From the NCBI RefSeq assembly GCF_036002945.1, contig NZ_CP108529.1, positions 9,295,001 through 9,359,000 on the forward strand: a stretch of 64,000 nucleotides of DNA, read 5' to 3'. Below the pieces are notes generated by a model. It made no database searches. It was given only the letters and a program-made list of their open reading frames with translations, and was not told the DNA's origin. The position numbers and the translations under genes were made by a program. The DNA comes from Streptomyces sp. NBC_01224. GTDB taxonomy: Bacteria; Actinomycetota; Actinomycetes; Streptomycetales; Streptomycetaceae. Of this stretch, positions 17,175 to 26,290 are shown piece after piece. How positions within the stretch are numbered: the first letter of the stretch is position 1; the number at the start of each line of letters is the position of its first letter.

Positions 17175-17705
17175 ATGTCCCCGCCGGCGCAGGCGATGAA
17201 GTCCGCCGCCGGCTGCGTGATCGCAGGGCTCGTGCTCGCCGTCCTGATCGCTCTGGGAGTCTGGGCGCTCGCAGCGTTCGAGAAAGGCCTGGACGGCTAC
17301 GGTCAGCTGGAGCAGGCCGGTGCTTCTGGAAGCGGGGCAGACCCGCTCGGCCCCGGCGCGACCGCCCGGTACGAGGACGGCGTGGAGGTCACCGTCAGCC
17401 TGCCCCGCCCGGAGGCCGACGGCACGTGCAGCCTCACCGTCACCTACGAGAACGGCACCGACGAAGAACTGCGCCCCGGCGGGGAGTCGTTCGGCCGCGG
17501 CGTTTCGGGCATCGGCTCCGCACGGCTCGTCGTCCGCCCTGGCAAGTCCCTCGACGAGCACGTCACCGACTACGGCCTGACCTGGCTGGACCGGGAGAAG
17601 TCCGCCTCCGTCCTCATGCCGCCTCTCGGCGAGGACGAGAAGCGCATTGTCCCGGTCCGCATCAAGCCGACCCGGAAGGGGACAAGTATCCCAGGCCCCA
17701 AGTGA
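17175..17705 (+). CDS. Small membrane-anchored protein of unknown function
   Basis: 176 residues from ATG 17175 (ATG 17196 is an alternative; neither has a good ribosome binding site). A single N-terminal transmembrane helix (AGCVIAGLVLAVLIALGVWA) is followed by a low-complexity linker and an extracytoplasmic domain (ARYEDGVEVTVSLPRPEADG, CSLTVTYENGTDEEL, FGRGVSGIGSARLVV) that looks beta-sandwich-like. I do not recognise the family. A strong hairpin follows, separating it from the hydrolase/caspase operon. Confidence 0.6.
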   Translation: MSPPAQAMKSAAGCVIAGLVLAVLIALGVWALAAFEKGLDGYGQLEQAGASGSGADPLGPGATARYEDGVEVTVSLPRPEADGTCSLTVTYENGTDEELRPGGESFGRGVSGIGSARLVVRPGKSLDEHVTDYGLTWLDREKSASVLMPPLGEDEKRIVPVRIKPTRKGTSIPGPK

Positions 17706-17709
17706 GGGA

Positions 17710-17752
17710 CACGGGCATGTCATCCGGCTGGGAGCCGGATGACATGCCCGTG
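17710..17752. terminator. Perfect 20-bp hairpin terminator
   Basis: Arms 17710-17729 and 17733-17752 are perfectly complementary (cacgggcatgtcatccggct) around the loop GGG, starting 5 nt after the stop of the membrane protein gene. It has no T-tract, as is usual in streptomycetes. It should insulate the operon starting at 17916. Confidence 0.85.
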
Positions 17753-17915
17753 CAGCAGGAGCCATCCCTCGCAGAGCCAGTTCCGGCAGTAGACCGACAC
17801 CGCAACTGCGGGACCGGCTCAGGCAGCACGATCTACGCGATGTCTCAAAAGGTGTTCCCCGCAACGCGCTTGGGGGATCATGGTGTCATCGACCGAAGGT
17901 GATCGAGGGGGCAGC

Positions 17916-18872
17916 ATGGCGCGTGTCGTGGTGGTGCACGGAATCGGACAGGAGTACCTGGGGCGACGGTCCTTGCGGGATCCCATCGCCGCCGCACTCG
18001 CCGACGGAGTAGAGATCGCCGTTGCCGCCGGGGACGTCGGTGGCCCCGCCCCGGCGCCGGACGACATCGACGTCGCTTTCTACGGAGACGTCTTCCGTGC
18101 CCCCGGCACCAAAGGCGCGCAGCCCGCGCCGCGTAGCGCCGCCGACCTTGCCGACCCGTACGAGCAGGCTCTTCTCGAAGCCTGGGCGGCGGCTGCCGCA
18201 CCGGACCCCACGAAAGCGGATTCCGACCTGACGAAGGCCCCCACCCCGCGCACGCTCCAGCGCGCCATGAACGCCCTGCTGCGTTCGCCGTTCCTGCCAG
18301 GGCCGGTGGCTGAGCGGTTCCTGCTGGGTGTCCTGCGCCAGGTGCGCCGCTACTTCACCGAGGACGCTGTGCGGGCCCGTGCCGCCGAGGCCGTCGCTGC
18401 CCGCATCGGCCCCGACACGACCGTGCTCGTCGGCCACTCGCTCGGCTCCGTCGTCGCGTACGAAACCCTGTGCACGCACCCCGAGTGGCCTGTCCGCACC
18501 TTGGTGACCATGGGCTCTCCGCTCGGCATGCCCTCGCTCGTTTTCGACCGGCTGCGCCCCGCTCCGGCCGCAGGGTGCGGGCAGTGGCCGGGTGGCCTGG
18601 AACGCTGGACCAATCTCGCCGACCGGCACGATGTGGTTGCGTCGGTGAAGGAGCTGGCCGACCTGTTCAGTCCTCGCCACCCCAGCCTTCCCCCGACCGG
18701 CCACGCGACCGCGGCTGCGGTGGGCCGGATTGCCGAGGCCGCCGTCGGAGCCAGCCGTCCCGTGCTCCGGGACGTGCCTGTCGACAACGGATGGAAAGTG
18801 CACGACCTGCTGCGTCATCTGACGGCCAGGGAGTCCGGAGCGGCGATCGGCGAGGGGCTCGTGGCGGGCTGA
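17916..18872 (+). CDS. Alpha/beta hydrolase partner of the caspase-NTPase-WD40 protein
   Basis: 318 residues from ATG 17916 (GAGGGGG upstream); an in-frame ATG at 17880 would add 12 residues. The start MARVVVVHGIGQEYLG is the first strand and oxyanion loop of an alpha/beta hydrolase, and TTVLVGHSLGSVVAYETL carries the nucleophile elbow GHSLG (Ser175). Candidate acid and base are in LADRHDVVASV and the late GWKVHDLLRHL. There is no signal peptide. Its TGA overlaps the ATG of the next gene (TGATG), so the two are translationally coupled. Likely role: a lipase-, esterase- or peptidase-like effector or accessory of that system; no substrate can be read. Confidence 0.85.
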   Translation: MARVVVVHGIGQEYLGRRSLRDPIAAALADGVEIAVAAGDVGGPAPAPDDIDVAFYGDVFRAPGTKGAQPAPRSAADLADPYEQALLEAWAAAAAPDPTKADSDLTKAPTPRTLQRAMNALLRSPFLPGPVAERFLLGVLRQVRRYFTEDAVRARAAEAVAARIGPDTTVLVGHSLGSVVAYETLCTHPEWPVRTLVTMGSPLGMPSLVFDRLRPAPAAGCGQWPGGLERWTNLADRHDVVASVKELADLFSPRHPSLPPTGHATAAAVGRIAEAAVGASRPVLRDVPVDNGWKVHDLLRHLTARESGAAIGEGLVAG

Positions 18873-21800
18873 TGGGAGAGGCGACGCCGAGACGGTACGC
18901 GCTGGCCTTCGGCGCCGCGCACTACACGCACGAGGAACTCCCCGCGTTGCCCGGCGTTGCCGAGGACCTGCCGAGCATCCTCGGATCCCTCGCCGGCGTC
19001 GGATACGAACCGGTGCCCGTCTTCCCCGACGGAAAACTGGACCCCCCTGCCCCCGACGACATCCTGCGGCCTTTGCTGCGCTGGCTCACCAACGATTTCC
19101 AGGACGGCGACACGCTTCTCGTCTACTACAGCGGCCACGGCCAGGAGGAGGGCCCGGCCCACTACCTGATGTGCTCCGACTCCGAGCCGGGGCCGGCCGA
19201 GGTCCGCCTCAGTGCGCTAGCCGCCCACCAGCTCGTGGAACTCCCGGCCCTCAAGGGCGTCCAACGCCTGCTGCTCGTCCTCGACGCTTGCTATGCCGGC
19301 CGCGGAGCGGTGGACGCCATGGACCGGGCCGTACGAGCCAAGCTCACGCTCGCCCACGCACCAGGAGCAGACCATCGCTTCCTGAAGTCCTTCGGGGTAC
19401 TCAGCGCCGCTCGGATCACCGAGGAGGCACACGATGGCGCGTTCAGCGCTGCACTCGCCCACGTCCTCACTGACGAGGCCCGGCTCGGCCATCACGCCAG
19501 CCACATCTCGCTGCCCGAACTCGTCGCCGCGCTCAATGCGGAGTTCCAGCGGCGCGACGTCGACCAGAAGGCGGACTGGGCGCAGCTGTTCGACGACACC
19601 ATCCAAGGCGACCCGGCAACCGGGTTCTTCCCCAACCCCTACTACGTACCCGAACTACGCCTGGCCGGACGCGATCTCGATGTCGCCGAGCAGCGCCACT
19701 TCGTACGCAGCCTCGGCGCCGCCTCCGCCTTCGAGATCGCCGAACAGCGCCGCCGCTACGTCGACCTGAACGAGCACTTCTCCCCGCGGGGCACGGGCCG
19801 GCAGACAGCCAGGGAGATCGGCCACTACTTCACAGGCCGCGCCCGAGCCCTGCGCCGGCTCGCCGGCTGGCTTCGGGGCCAGAACGACCACGACGCCCGC
19901 GTCTTCGTTGTGACCGGCCCGCCCGGTGTCGGCAAGTCAGCAGTTCTGGGCCGACTCGTCGCCCTGTCCGACGAGGGCACACGTGACAGTATCCCCGCCG
20001 ACACCGTCGCACCTGGTACGCAACCACCCGCCGGAGCCATCACGGTCGCCCTGCATGCGCGGGCCCTGACCCTGGACCAGATCGTCGCCGCCCTCGCCGC
20101 CGCGGTCGGAGCTCCGGAGCCGACCGTATCCGGCCTACGGGAACGCCTCGCCACTCTGGACTCCTTCGCCACCTTCGTCGTCGACGCGCTCGACGAGTCA
20201 GGTGTCGCCCACAACGAAGAGCGCCTCACAGCCCGCTTCCTCGCCGACCTGGCGGACGTATTCCCCCGGCTGCGCCTGCTGATCGGCACCAGGCCTCATA
20301 TTGTGAGCGCCATCGCGCGGAGGACACCGCAGGCGCGAATCATGGACCTCGCGGAACCTGCCTGGACCGATATCGAAGACCTCGTAACCTACTCCGAGCA
20401 CCTGCTGCGAGCGCCGCTCGGCCCCAACAGCGGCAGGAACCTGCCCGACTCCTTCGTCACCCGCGTCGCCGGCGAGATCGCCCTGGCCGCTCATCCTCTT
20501 TATCTGGTGGCCCGTCTCGTCGCCCGTGCCACGGCCAATGCCGCGACCGGCCACAGTGCTTCGCCGCTCATCCTCCCCGCACCCGACCCATCAGACAGCC
20601 CCGCGACCGCGATCAGCCGTGCCTTCCGCTGGGCCCTCACGCAGCACCTCACCCTCTCGGAGGCGACAGAGGTCAGGTCGCTGCTGCTGCCTCTGGCGTA
20701 TGCCGAAGGTCAGGGCATGCCCCTCCCACACATCTGGGCAGCTCTCGCGGCACCTCACCCGCACCGGACTGGACCGACTGCCGAGCGGCTCCTCGACCTC
20801 CTGCGCAACGACGCCGTCGGGCCCTACCTCGTCGAAACCCTCGACGAGGACGGGCGCTCGGTCTACCGGCTCTACCACCAGGCGCTCGCCGACGACCTGC
20901 GCCGCCACGACGCCCCTCGGGACGTCGAGGACCGCTGGTACCGGCGGCTTCGGGGCACGGTCCCCCGTGCGACCGACGGAACCCTGTCGTGGCGTGAGGC
21001 CGACGTGTACGTCCTGCGTCACCTGCCCGCCAAGGCTGCCGCGGCCGGACGCCTCGACGAACTGGTCACCGACGGCGAGTTCCTGATCCATGCGCACCCG
21101 TCGGGGCTGGCCCCCCTGCTGCACGGGCTGCGCACCGAGGAAGCCCGGTCGGCCGCCGCCGTCTACCGTGACCACCTGGACCTACACCAGCGGATGAGCC
21201 CCGAGGACCGCCGTCACGTCCTCGCCTGCGATGCCGCCCGGCACCGGCACTCCGCCCTGCTCGACCAGCTCAACAACGGGGGCCGGGCCGGCCGGTGGCG
21301 TCCCCTGTGGGCAGCGGCGGGCAGCTCCCGTTCCACCCTCTCCGTGCAACGCTTCGCCGACGGCCTGGGACCGATCACCGCGGCCAGCCGCATCAGCGTC
21401 GAGGGAGGAGACATTGTCGCCGCAGTCGACGGCGGAAAGCTCCGCGCCTGGGCCATGTCGACCGGGCGCCCGGTCGACATGCCCGCCCCCGACTGCAGCA
21501 CAGCCTTCACCTCGCTGACCACTACTACCTCCGCCGGTCACGACCTCCTCATAACTGGCACCGCTACCGGTGCCGTGCACGTCCACGACCTCACCACCGG
21601 ACGCACAAGGGAAGCTGGCCATCCTGCCCCCGCAGATTCCTCGCAGGTGACACACCTCGTCACGCTCGACCTGGGTGGCCGCAGGATCGCGGTGAGCGCC
21701 ACCCAGGACGGCGCCCAGCAGGCGTGGGATCTCGCGGACGCGACCCCACTGCCCCACCGGTTTCTCCTGCCGGACGGCTGCCCCGGCGGCCTGGCGACGG

Positions 21801-23284
21801 TCACCGTGGACGCGGACCCCAACGCAGCCAAGGAGGTGGGGCGACGGGGCCGGGAAGTGATCGTCGCCGGCGGCCACCATGGCTCCCTGCACCTCTGGGA
21901 CCTGGCCCGTGGGAAGACCGTGGCCTCCCCGGCCGATCCGCGCCTTCCGCCGCTCGATGCGGTCGGCTGTGCTGTCCTGCACGGGGTTCCAGTTGCCGTC
22001 ACCGCCGACCGAAAGGCCGTTCGCATCTGGTCTCTGCGACGTCTGCGCGCGCCACGCGAAGTGGACACGCTTGTCTTGCCGTCCCCAGCGACCGCCGTCT
22101 CCTGTACCACGCCGGGCGGTCGACCCACCGCCGTCCTGGCCTGCGTGGACGGATCAGTGCACATGCTCGATCTGGAGAGCCGCCGTCTTGTCGCCTCATC
22201 AGCGCCCCGGCAACCGACCGACGCCACGACCTTGAGCCCTGCCGGTCTGCAGCGGTCGTTCACTTCACTGCACACGTACGTCTCCGGCGACGGCGCCGCC
22301 ACCGCCGTCCTTGGCACGCCCGACGGATCCGTGCAGGTGTGCGACCTCAGCCCGCCGCCCGGGACGTCGAACGACGGCCACACCCGGGCCATCGTCGCCG
22401 CCGCCTGCGCAAGTCACCGGGGCCGGCCGGTGGTGGTGACAGCAGGCAGCGACACGACCATACGGATCTGGCGGATGGACACCGGGACTCCCGCCCTGCC
22501 CCCCATTACCGATGAGGTCTCAGGGTTCACAGGGGTCGTCTCCGCTACCGTCGACGGCCGTACCCTCGCTCTGACCCTGGCCGCTAACCGGCCGGCCGAA
22601 GTGTGGGACCTGACGAGCGGCACCACAATGGACCGGCAGCGATCTCGATGGGGCATGGCGGTTGCGGTCGGTCACCACAAAGGCCGTCCCGTCGCAGTGA
22701 CGGTGGACTACGCGCACCGCCTCCAGGTATGGGACATGATCAGTGGCACCTCGCTGCACGACCTGACCAGAGCCGCCGGGCGAGTGACGGCTTTGGCCTG
22801 CGCGCCCCAAGGGGGCCCTCTGGACGTCGCAGCCGCCCGATCGGACGGAACCGTAGGACTGTGGAGTCTCGGCACGAACGACCCCGGCAGGACCTTGCGC
22901 GGCACTTGGACGGCGACTGCAGTGGCCTGCGTCCGCCCCGGCGAGCGTTCCATCGCCCTGATCGCATGCGACGACGGCACCGTCCGGGCCTGGGACGGTC
23001 TCACGGACATTGTCCTCGCTGAGCAGGCGCCTGGGATCAAAACGCTCGCGGGGCGGATCGTCAAGGGTCGCCTACTGCTGGCGACCGGCAACGGCGCTGG
23101 ACAGGTGACGGTCTGGGAGACGGACGGCAAGTTGTGGCCGCTGACTTCCCCTGACCTCGCCGTCGACATGTTCACCGTGCCCGACCAGGTTGCGATCAAC
23201 GCTCTGGAGTTCGCCCCGGACGGACGACTCATTCTCACCGCGTACAAAGACGTCTACGTCTTCGGCACCGCCGATAAGCGGTAA
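18872..23284 (+). CDS. Caspase-like peptidase / STAND NTPase / WD40 fusion
   Basis: 1,470 residues from ATG 18872, which overlaps the hydrolase stop; the longer open frame upstream is a shadow of the hydrolase. Residues 1-250 are a caspase-like (peptidase C14) domain with the catalytic dyad in LVYYSGHGQEEG (His89) and LLVLDACYAGRG (Cys140). Residues 310-700 are a STAND/AAA-type NTPase: Walker A GPPGVGKS (Lys355), Walker B FVVDALDESG (Asp438), and LLIGTRPH (sensor-like Arg474). From about 810 to the end are WD40 repeats (for example AGSDTTIRIWRMDTG, CDDGTVRAWDG), about 660 residues, enough for roughly two seven-bladed propellers. No membrane segment. The arrangement is that of signal-activated conflict proteins: the propeller senses, the NTPase switches, and the protease acts. 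Confidence 0.92.
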   Translation: MGEATPRRYALAFGAAHYTHEELPALPGVAEDLPSILGSLAGVGYEPVPVFPDGKLDPPAPDDILRPLLRWLTNDFQDGDTLLVYYSGHGQEEGPAHYLMCSDSEPGPAEVRLSALAAHQLVELPALKGVQRLLLVLDACYAGRGAVDAMDRAVRAKLTLAHAPGADHRFLKSFGVLSAARITEEAHDGAFSAALAHVLTDEARLGHHASHISLPELVAALNAEFQRRDVDQKADWAQLFDDTIQGDPATGFFPNPYYVPELRLAGRDLDVAEQRHFVRSLGAASAFEIAEQRRRYVDLNEHFSPRGTGRQTAREIGHYFTGRARALRRLAGWLRGQNDHDARVFVVTGPPGVGKSAVLGRLVALSDEGTRDSIPADTVAPGTQPPAGAITVALHARALTLDQIVAALAAAVGAPEPTVSGLRERLATLDSFATFVVDALDESGVAHNEERLTARFLADLADVFPRLRLLIGTRPHIVSAIARRTPQARIMDLAEPAWTDIEDLVTYSEHLLRAPLGPNSGRNLPDSFVTRVAGEIALAAHPLYLVARLVARATANAATGHSASPLILPAPDPSDSPATAISRAFRWALTQHLTLSEATEVRSLLLPLAYAEGQGMPLPHIWAALAAPHPHRTGPTAERLLDLLRNDAVGPYLVETLDEDGRSVYRLYHQALADDLRRHDAPRDVEDRWYRRLRGTVPRATDGTLSWREADVYVLRHLPAKAAAAGRLDELVTDGEFLIHAHPSGLAPLLHGLRTEEARSAAAVYRDHLDLHQRMSPEDRRHVLACDAARHRHSALLDQLNNGGRAGRWRPLWAAAGSSRSTLSVQRFADGLGPITAASRISVEGGDIVAAVDGGKLRAWAMSTGRPVDMPAPDCSTAFTSLTTTTSAGHDLLITGTATGAVHVHDLTTGRTREAGHPAPADSSQVTHLVTLDLGGRRIAVSATQDGAQQAWDLADATPLPHRFLLPDGCPGGLATVTVDADPNAAKEVGRRGREVIVAGGHHGSLHLWDLARGKTVASPADPRLPPLDAVGCAVLHGVPVAVTADRKAVRIWSLRRLRAPREVDTLVLPSPATAVSCTTPGGRPTAVLACVDGSVHMLDLESRRLVASSAPRQPTDATTLSPAGLQRSFTSLHTYVSGDGAATAVLGTPDGSVQVCDLSPPPGTSNDGHTRAIVAAACASHRGRPVVVTAGSDTTIRIWRMDTGTPALPPITDEVSGFTGVVSATVDGRTLALTLAANRPAEVWDLTSGTTMDRQRSRWGMAVAVGHHKGRPVAVTVDYAHRLQVWDMISGTSLHDLTRAAGRVTALACAPQGGPLDVAAARSDGTVGLWSLGTNDPGRTLRGTWTATAVACVRPGERSIALIACDDGTVRAWDGLTDIVLAEQAPGIKTLAGRIVKGRLLLATGNGAGQVTVWETDGKLWPLTSPDLAVDMFTVPDQVAINALEFAPDGRLILTAYKDVYVFGTADKR

Positions 23285-23689
23285 AGAGACTCAGCAGACA
23301 GCGCGGCAACGACGCAGCCCCCGGTGCGGACAGCAATCAACGTGACGATGTCGATGTTCCGTTGACCGCGCGGACGCATCTGTGGGCAGACACCCGTGCC
23401 ACGGACAAGCCGGGATGGCGGAGCGAGTTGCCGGGCAACAGAGTGCAGCGGAGGCGGGTTAGCGGCGCAACCCCGGGCTGACCGGCTCGACATGGACCAC
23501 ACGAAGCGCTCATTCAATAACCCTGACCTGTGGTTTCAGCGCCCGGAAACCCTTGAATGAGTCCCGTAGCACTGGTAGGAGCAAGACCCGCAACAAGCTG
23601 AACCGATCGTCTGCCGACTGAGATATGTGGGAGTGACGGGCAGATGCGACGCCGAACGACGCAGTTTCTGACTGAGCTGGAGCGCAGCA
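23285..23689. other. Intergenic region with a spaced 9-bp inverted repeat
   Basis: No gene recognised. CTCATTCAA near 23510 and TTGAATGAG near 23555 form an inverted repeat about 37 bp apart. It could be a long-looped hairpin after the caspase gene or the edge of a lost element. Confidence 0.4.
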
Positions 23690-24172
23690 TCAACCGGCGT
23701 TGTCACTTTTCGGCTTCCGTGCTCCGGCAATCCGGGCCAGGTGCCGGTAGAGGGGCGACGCGGTCACGGCGACGAAGAGCGCGAACAGGGTGAACGGCAA
23801 CAACCCGAGGGGCTGGAGCAGGTAGTCCGGGTGTTGGGAGATCTGCGGCCAGTTGACGTAATAGTTGGCGGATGCATCCACAGTCATGACCGTGCTCGCC
23901 ACAATCACGGCGATTGGCCGGAGTCGTGCCAGCAGAACGGCCACCAGGGGGTCGAGCAGGACCAGAGCGACGAAGTAAACGCGGATGGGAGCCGGTGCAG
24001 GAGAGGCATAGCTGTTGTGACCGCCACCTGCCAGGTCCACGAGGTGCATGGCGGTTCCCCAGAAGAAGCAGATGACGTACACCGCCACGACGAACAGCAG
24101 CCGTCGCGGCAGGTGACGCGGTCGCCCTTCCCCGTCCTGGGAGAGCGGACCTGTCGATGCCTGCTGCGTCAT
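23690..24172 (-). CDS. Four-helix membrane protein, unknown
   Basis: 160 residues from ATG 24172 (CGGGGGCAGC upstream). Four hydrophobic segments are visible: LLFVVAVYVICFFWGTAMHL, VYFVALVLLDPLVAVLLA, PIAVIVASTVMTVDASANYY and GLLPFTLFALFVAVTA. Segment 1 is followed by VDLAGGGHNSY on the outside or inside loop. The last residues are basic. It is probably an intact streptomycete-type integral membrane protein. No function assigned, and no partner gene adjacent. Confidence 0.7.
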   Translation of the reverse strand: MTQQASTGPLSQDGEGRPRHLPRRLLFVVAVYVICFFWGTAMHLVDLAGGGHNSYASPAPAPIRVYFVALVLLDPLVAVLLARLRPIAVIVASTVMTVDASANYYVNWPQISQHPDYLLQPLGLLPFTLFALFVAVTASPLYRHLARIAGARKPKSDNAG

Positions 24173-24334
24173 GCTGCCCCCGGTTGGTTGGCGGCACCCC
24201 GCTTCACCTGTCTATTAAACATCGCCGCCAGCGGGCCCAGTCACGGACTGCGCCCGCTGCGTGCCTCGGACACCCCAAGCGATGACGACGGCGAAGTGGA
24301 GTAGGGCGGCTTTGAGGCCAATGGGTACAGCATT

Positions 24335-24359
24335 GGACTCTCCCACCGTGGGAGAGTCC
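24335..24359. promoter_or_regulatory. MerR-type operator, perfect 11-bp inverted repeat
   Basis: GGACTCTCCCA and TGGGAGAGTCC flank the centre CCG, starting 1 nt after a TTGGAC-type -35 box. A GACTCTCCC inverted repeat with long -35/-10 spacing is the hallmark of promoters controlled by drug-sensing MerR proteins. The MerR gene starts 12 nt later. Confidence 0.8.
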
Positions 24360-24370
24360 ACCATGATGGC

Positions 24371-25177
24371 GTGCAAGACGAACTTCTCACCATCGGGCGC
24401 TTCGCCCGCCTGTGCCGGCTCAGCGTCAAGCAGCTACGGCACTACGACGAGATGGGGCTATTGGCTCCGGTCCGCGTGGATGCCAGCTCCGGCTACCGCT
24501 ATTACGCACCTGAACAGGCGCGTGATGCCCTGACCATTGCCCTGCTCCGCGAGATGGATCTTCCCTTGGCTGTGATCGCCCAGGCGCTTACTGCCGAGCC
24601 TGAGAGCAGGGCACAGATTCTGCGCGCTGAGCGGGACCGGCTGGCCGAGCGGATCAGCAGGGACCAGGCACGGCTGGAGATGCTGGAGCGGCTGGCGGAG
24701 GGTGGCCTGGCCGGCTATGAGGTGACGATGAGCAGGGAGCCGGAGCGATGGCTGGCAGTGGTGCGAGCGGTCTGCACCCCTGCGGAGATCGGGGAGAGGG
24801 TCGAGGAATGCGTAGGCCGGCTGCTGCCCGTGCTTGGCAGGGCGGGAATCGCTTGGGAGCCGCCGTTGTGGGGGCTGTACCCGCTGGATCTGGAGGAGCG
24901 GATGGAGATCGCCGTCGGGGCGCAGACGCCGCAGGGGGAGGGGACACCCGGCCTGGAGTTCGAGATGCTGCCCGGCGGGCTCGTTGCCGAGACCGTGCAC
25001 GTCGGGTCCTACGCTCAGCTGCCCTTGGCCTACAACGCTCTCTTCGCCGCCGTCCACGAGCGCGGACTGCGGCCGCATGCGCCCGTACGTGAGGCGTATC
25101 TCGTCGGCCCGGCAGAGGCGCCGCAAGAAGAACTGATGACCCGGCTGATCATTCCCGTCCAGGAGAGCATGGCATGA
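24371..25177 (+). CDS. MerR-family regulator with GyrI-like effector domain
   Basis: 268 residues from GTG 24371. The MerR HTH is LLTIGRFARLCRLSVKQLRH, YDEMGLLAPVRVDASSGYRY and YAPEQARDALTIALLREMDL. A coiled-coil linker (about residues 75-115) leads to a GyrI-like ligand domain with LWGLYPLDLEERMEIAVG and VHVGSYAQLPLAYNALFAAV. This is the BmrR/TipA-like layout for multidrug sensing. It overlaps the next gene by ATGA, and the palindrome at 24335 suggests autoregulation of both genes. Confidence 0.9.
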   Translation: MQDELLTIGRFARLCRLSVKQLRHYDEMGLLAPVRVDASSGYRYYAPEQARDALTIALLREMDLPLAVIAQALTAEPESRAQILRAERDRLAERISRDQARLEMLERLAEGGLAGYEVTMSREPERWLAVVRAVCTPAEIGERVEECVGRLLPVLGRAGIAWEPPLWGLYPLDLEERMEIAVGAQTPQGEGTPGLEFEMLPGGLVAETVHVGSYAQLPLAYNALFAAVHERGLRPHAPVREAYLVGPAEAPQEELMTRLIIPVQESMA

Positions 25178-26187
25178 GCACAGTAATAGATATCGATGCC
25201 CGCGGTAGGCGGCACTGCGAGACGACAGCGCTGGGGGTGCTGCTGCGGCACCAAGGACTCGATCTGTCCGAGCCCATGCTCTTCGGCCTCGGCTCCGGTC
25301 TGTCCTTCATCTACTGGGACAACAAGAACATGGGCTTCCCCTTCCTCGGGGGACGGGTCAAGCCTTTCGGCCTCACCAGAAACCTGGCCACCAGACTCAA
25401 GCTGGACCTTCTGGTCCAGGAGACCGCCTCGCCCCGCAGGGCATGGGAGAACGTGGTGGCCCCCATCGACGCCGGCCACCCCGTCGGACTGCAGCTCGAC
25501 AGCTACTACCTGGACTACTTCGGGTCGAAGGTGCACTTCGGCGGTCATATCGTCGCCATGTACGGCTACGACGACCACGACGCCCACCTGGTGGACACCG
25601 ACCAGCAAGGCGGAGCCGTATCCACCAGTCTGACCAGCCTCGCCCAGGCCAGAGCCGCACGCGGCCCGATGACCGCCAAGCACCGGTCCTTCACCCTCAC
25701 CGTTCCGAGGGACCTGCCCTCCCCACAGGGACAGATCATTCCCGCTATCACCGCCTGCGCCGACGCCTTCCTCAACCCGCCCATCGCCAACCTCGGCCAC
25801 CGAGGCATCGAAAAGGCCGGCAAGCTGGTACGCACATGGCTCCAGCGCACCGACAACCCGCAGCGGGACCTGCCGCAAGCCGCCCTCCTGATGGAGAAGG
25901 CCGGCACCGGCGGCGCCCTGTTCCGCAACCTCTACCGCGACTTCCTCGCCCAATGCACCCAACTGCTCGACAGCAGACACCTGCGCACCGGCCACAGTCT
26001 GTACACCGAGGCAGCCACCCTGTGGACCGAAGCCGCAGCACTGATCACAAAAGCCGGTGAATCGGGCGATACGCAGTGCCTCGCACAGGCAGGCACCATC
26101 CTCAGCGATCTTTCACGCATGGAGCGCGAGGCCATGCAGGCGCTGAGCTGCCTGGGGAGTGATACCCCAAGCGCAATCCAGCCCTGA
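25174..26187 (+). CDS. BtrH N-terminal-domain protein (acyltransferase- or C39-like fold)
   Basis: 337 residues; ATG 25174 overlaps the MerR stop. The N-terminal half fits the BtrH_N family: RRHCETTALGVLLRHQGLDL (Cys15, likely nucleophile), MLFGLGSGLSFIYWD, and HFGGHIVAMYGYDDHDAHLV with His125 and Asp141 as candidate triad partners. The helical C-terminal half fits DUF4872, usually found with it. In butirosin biosynthesis BtrH transfers an acyl side chain from a carrier protein to the aminoglycoside. Here there is no biosynthetic cluster, so a stand-alone modifying enzyme controlled by a drug-sensing MerR is plausible (inference). Confidence 0.82.
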   Translation: MSTVIDIDARGRRHCETTALGVLLRHQGLDLSEPMLFGLGSGLSFIYWDNKNMGFPFLGGRVKPFGLTRNLATRLKLDLLVQETASPRRAWENVVAPIDAGHPVGLQLDSYYLDYFGSKVHFGGHIVAMYGYDDHDAHLVDTDQQGGAVSTSLTSLAQARAARGPMTAKHRSFTLTVPRDLPSPQGQIIPAITACADAFLNPPIANLGHRGIEKAGKLVRTWLQRTDNPQRDLPQAALLMEKAGTGGALFRNLYRDFLAQCTQLLDSRHLRTGHSLYTEAATLWTEAAALITKAGESGDTQCLAQAGTILSDLSRMEREAMQALSCLGSDTPSAIQP

Positions 26188-26194
26188 CACTCTT

Positions 26195-26290
26195 CAAAAA
26201 ACCTCCGTTCTCTGAAGATCGCTCTGCGGTGCCGCCCGCGCCAGTTCTTGAGGTGGGCGAAGCCATGCTCGACCGGGGCGCGTCCGGTGG
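26195..26290 (-). pseudogene. IS5-type transposase, C-terminal scrap
   Basis: The minus strand reads PVEHGFAHLKNWRGRHRRAI, the conserved GFAHLKNWR block near the end of many IS5-family transposases. Nothing else of the gene remains. Confidence 0.6.

Noticed and set aside
18470..18871. Upstream extension of the caspase gene to 18470
   Set aside because: The extra 134 codons are a shadow of the hydrolase; the family start is at the overlapping ATG 18872.
17175..18872. Membrane protein at 17175 as third gene of the caspase operon
   Set aside because: A perfect 20-bp hairpin and 210 bp separate them, so co-transcription is unlikely.
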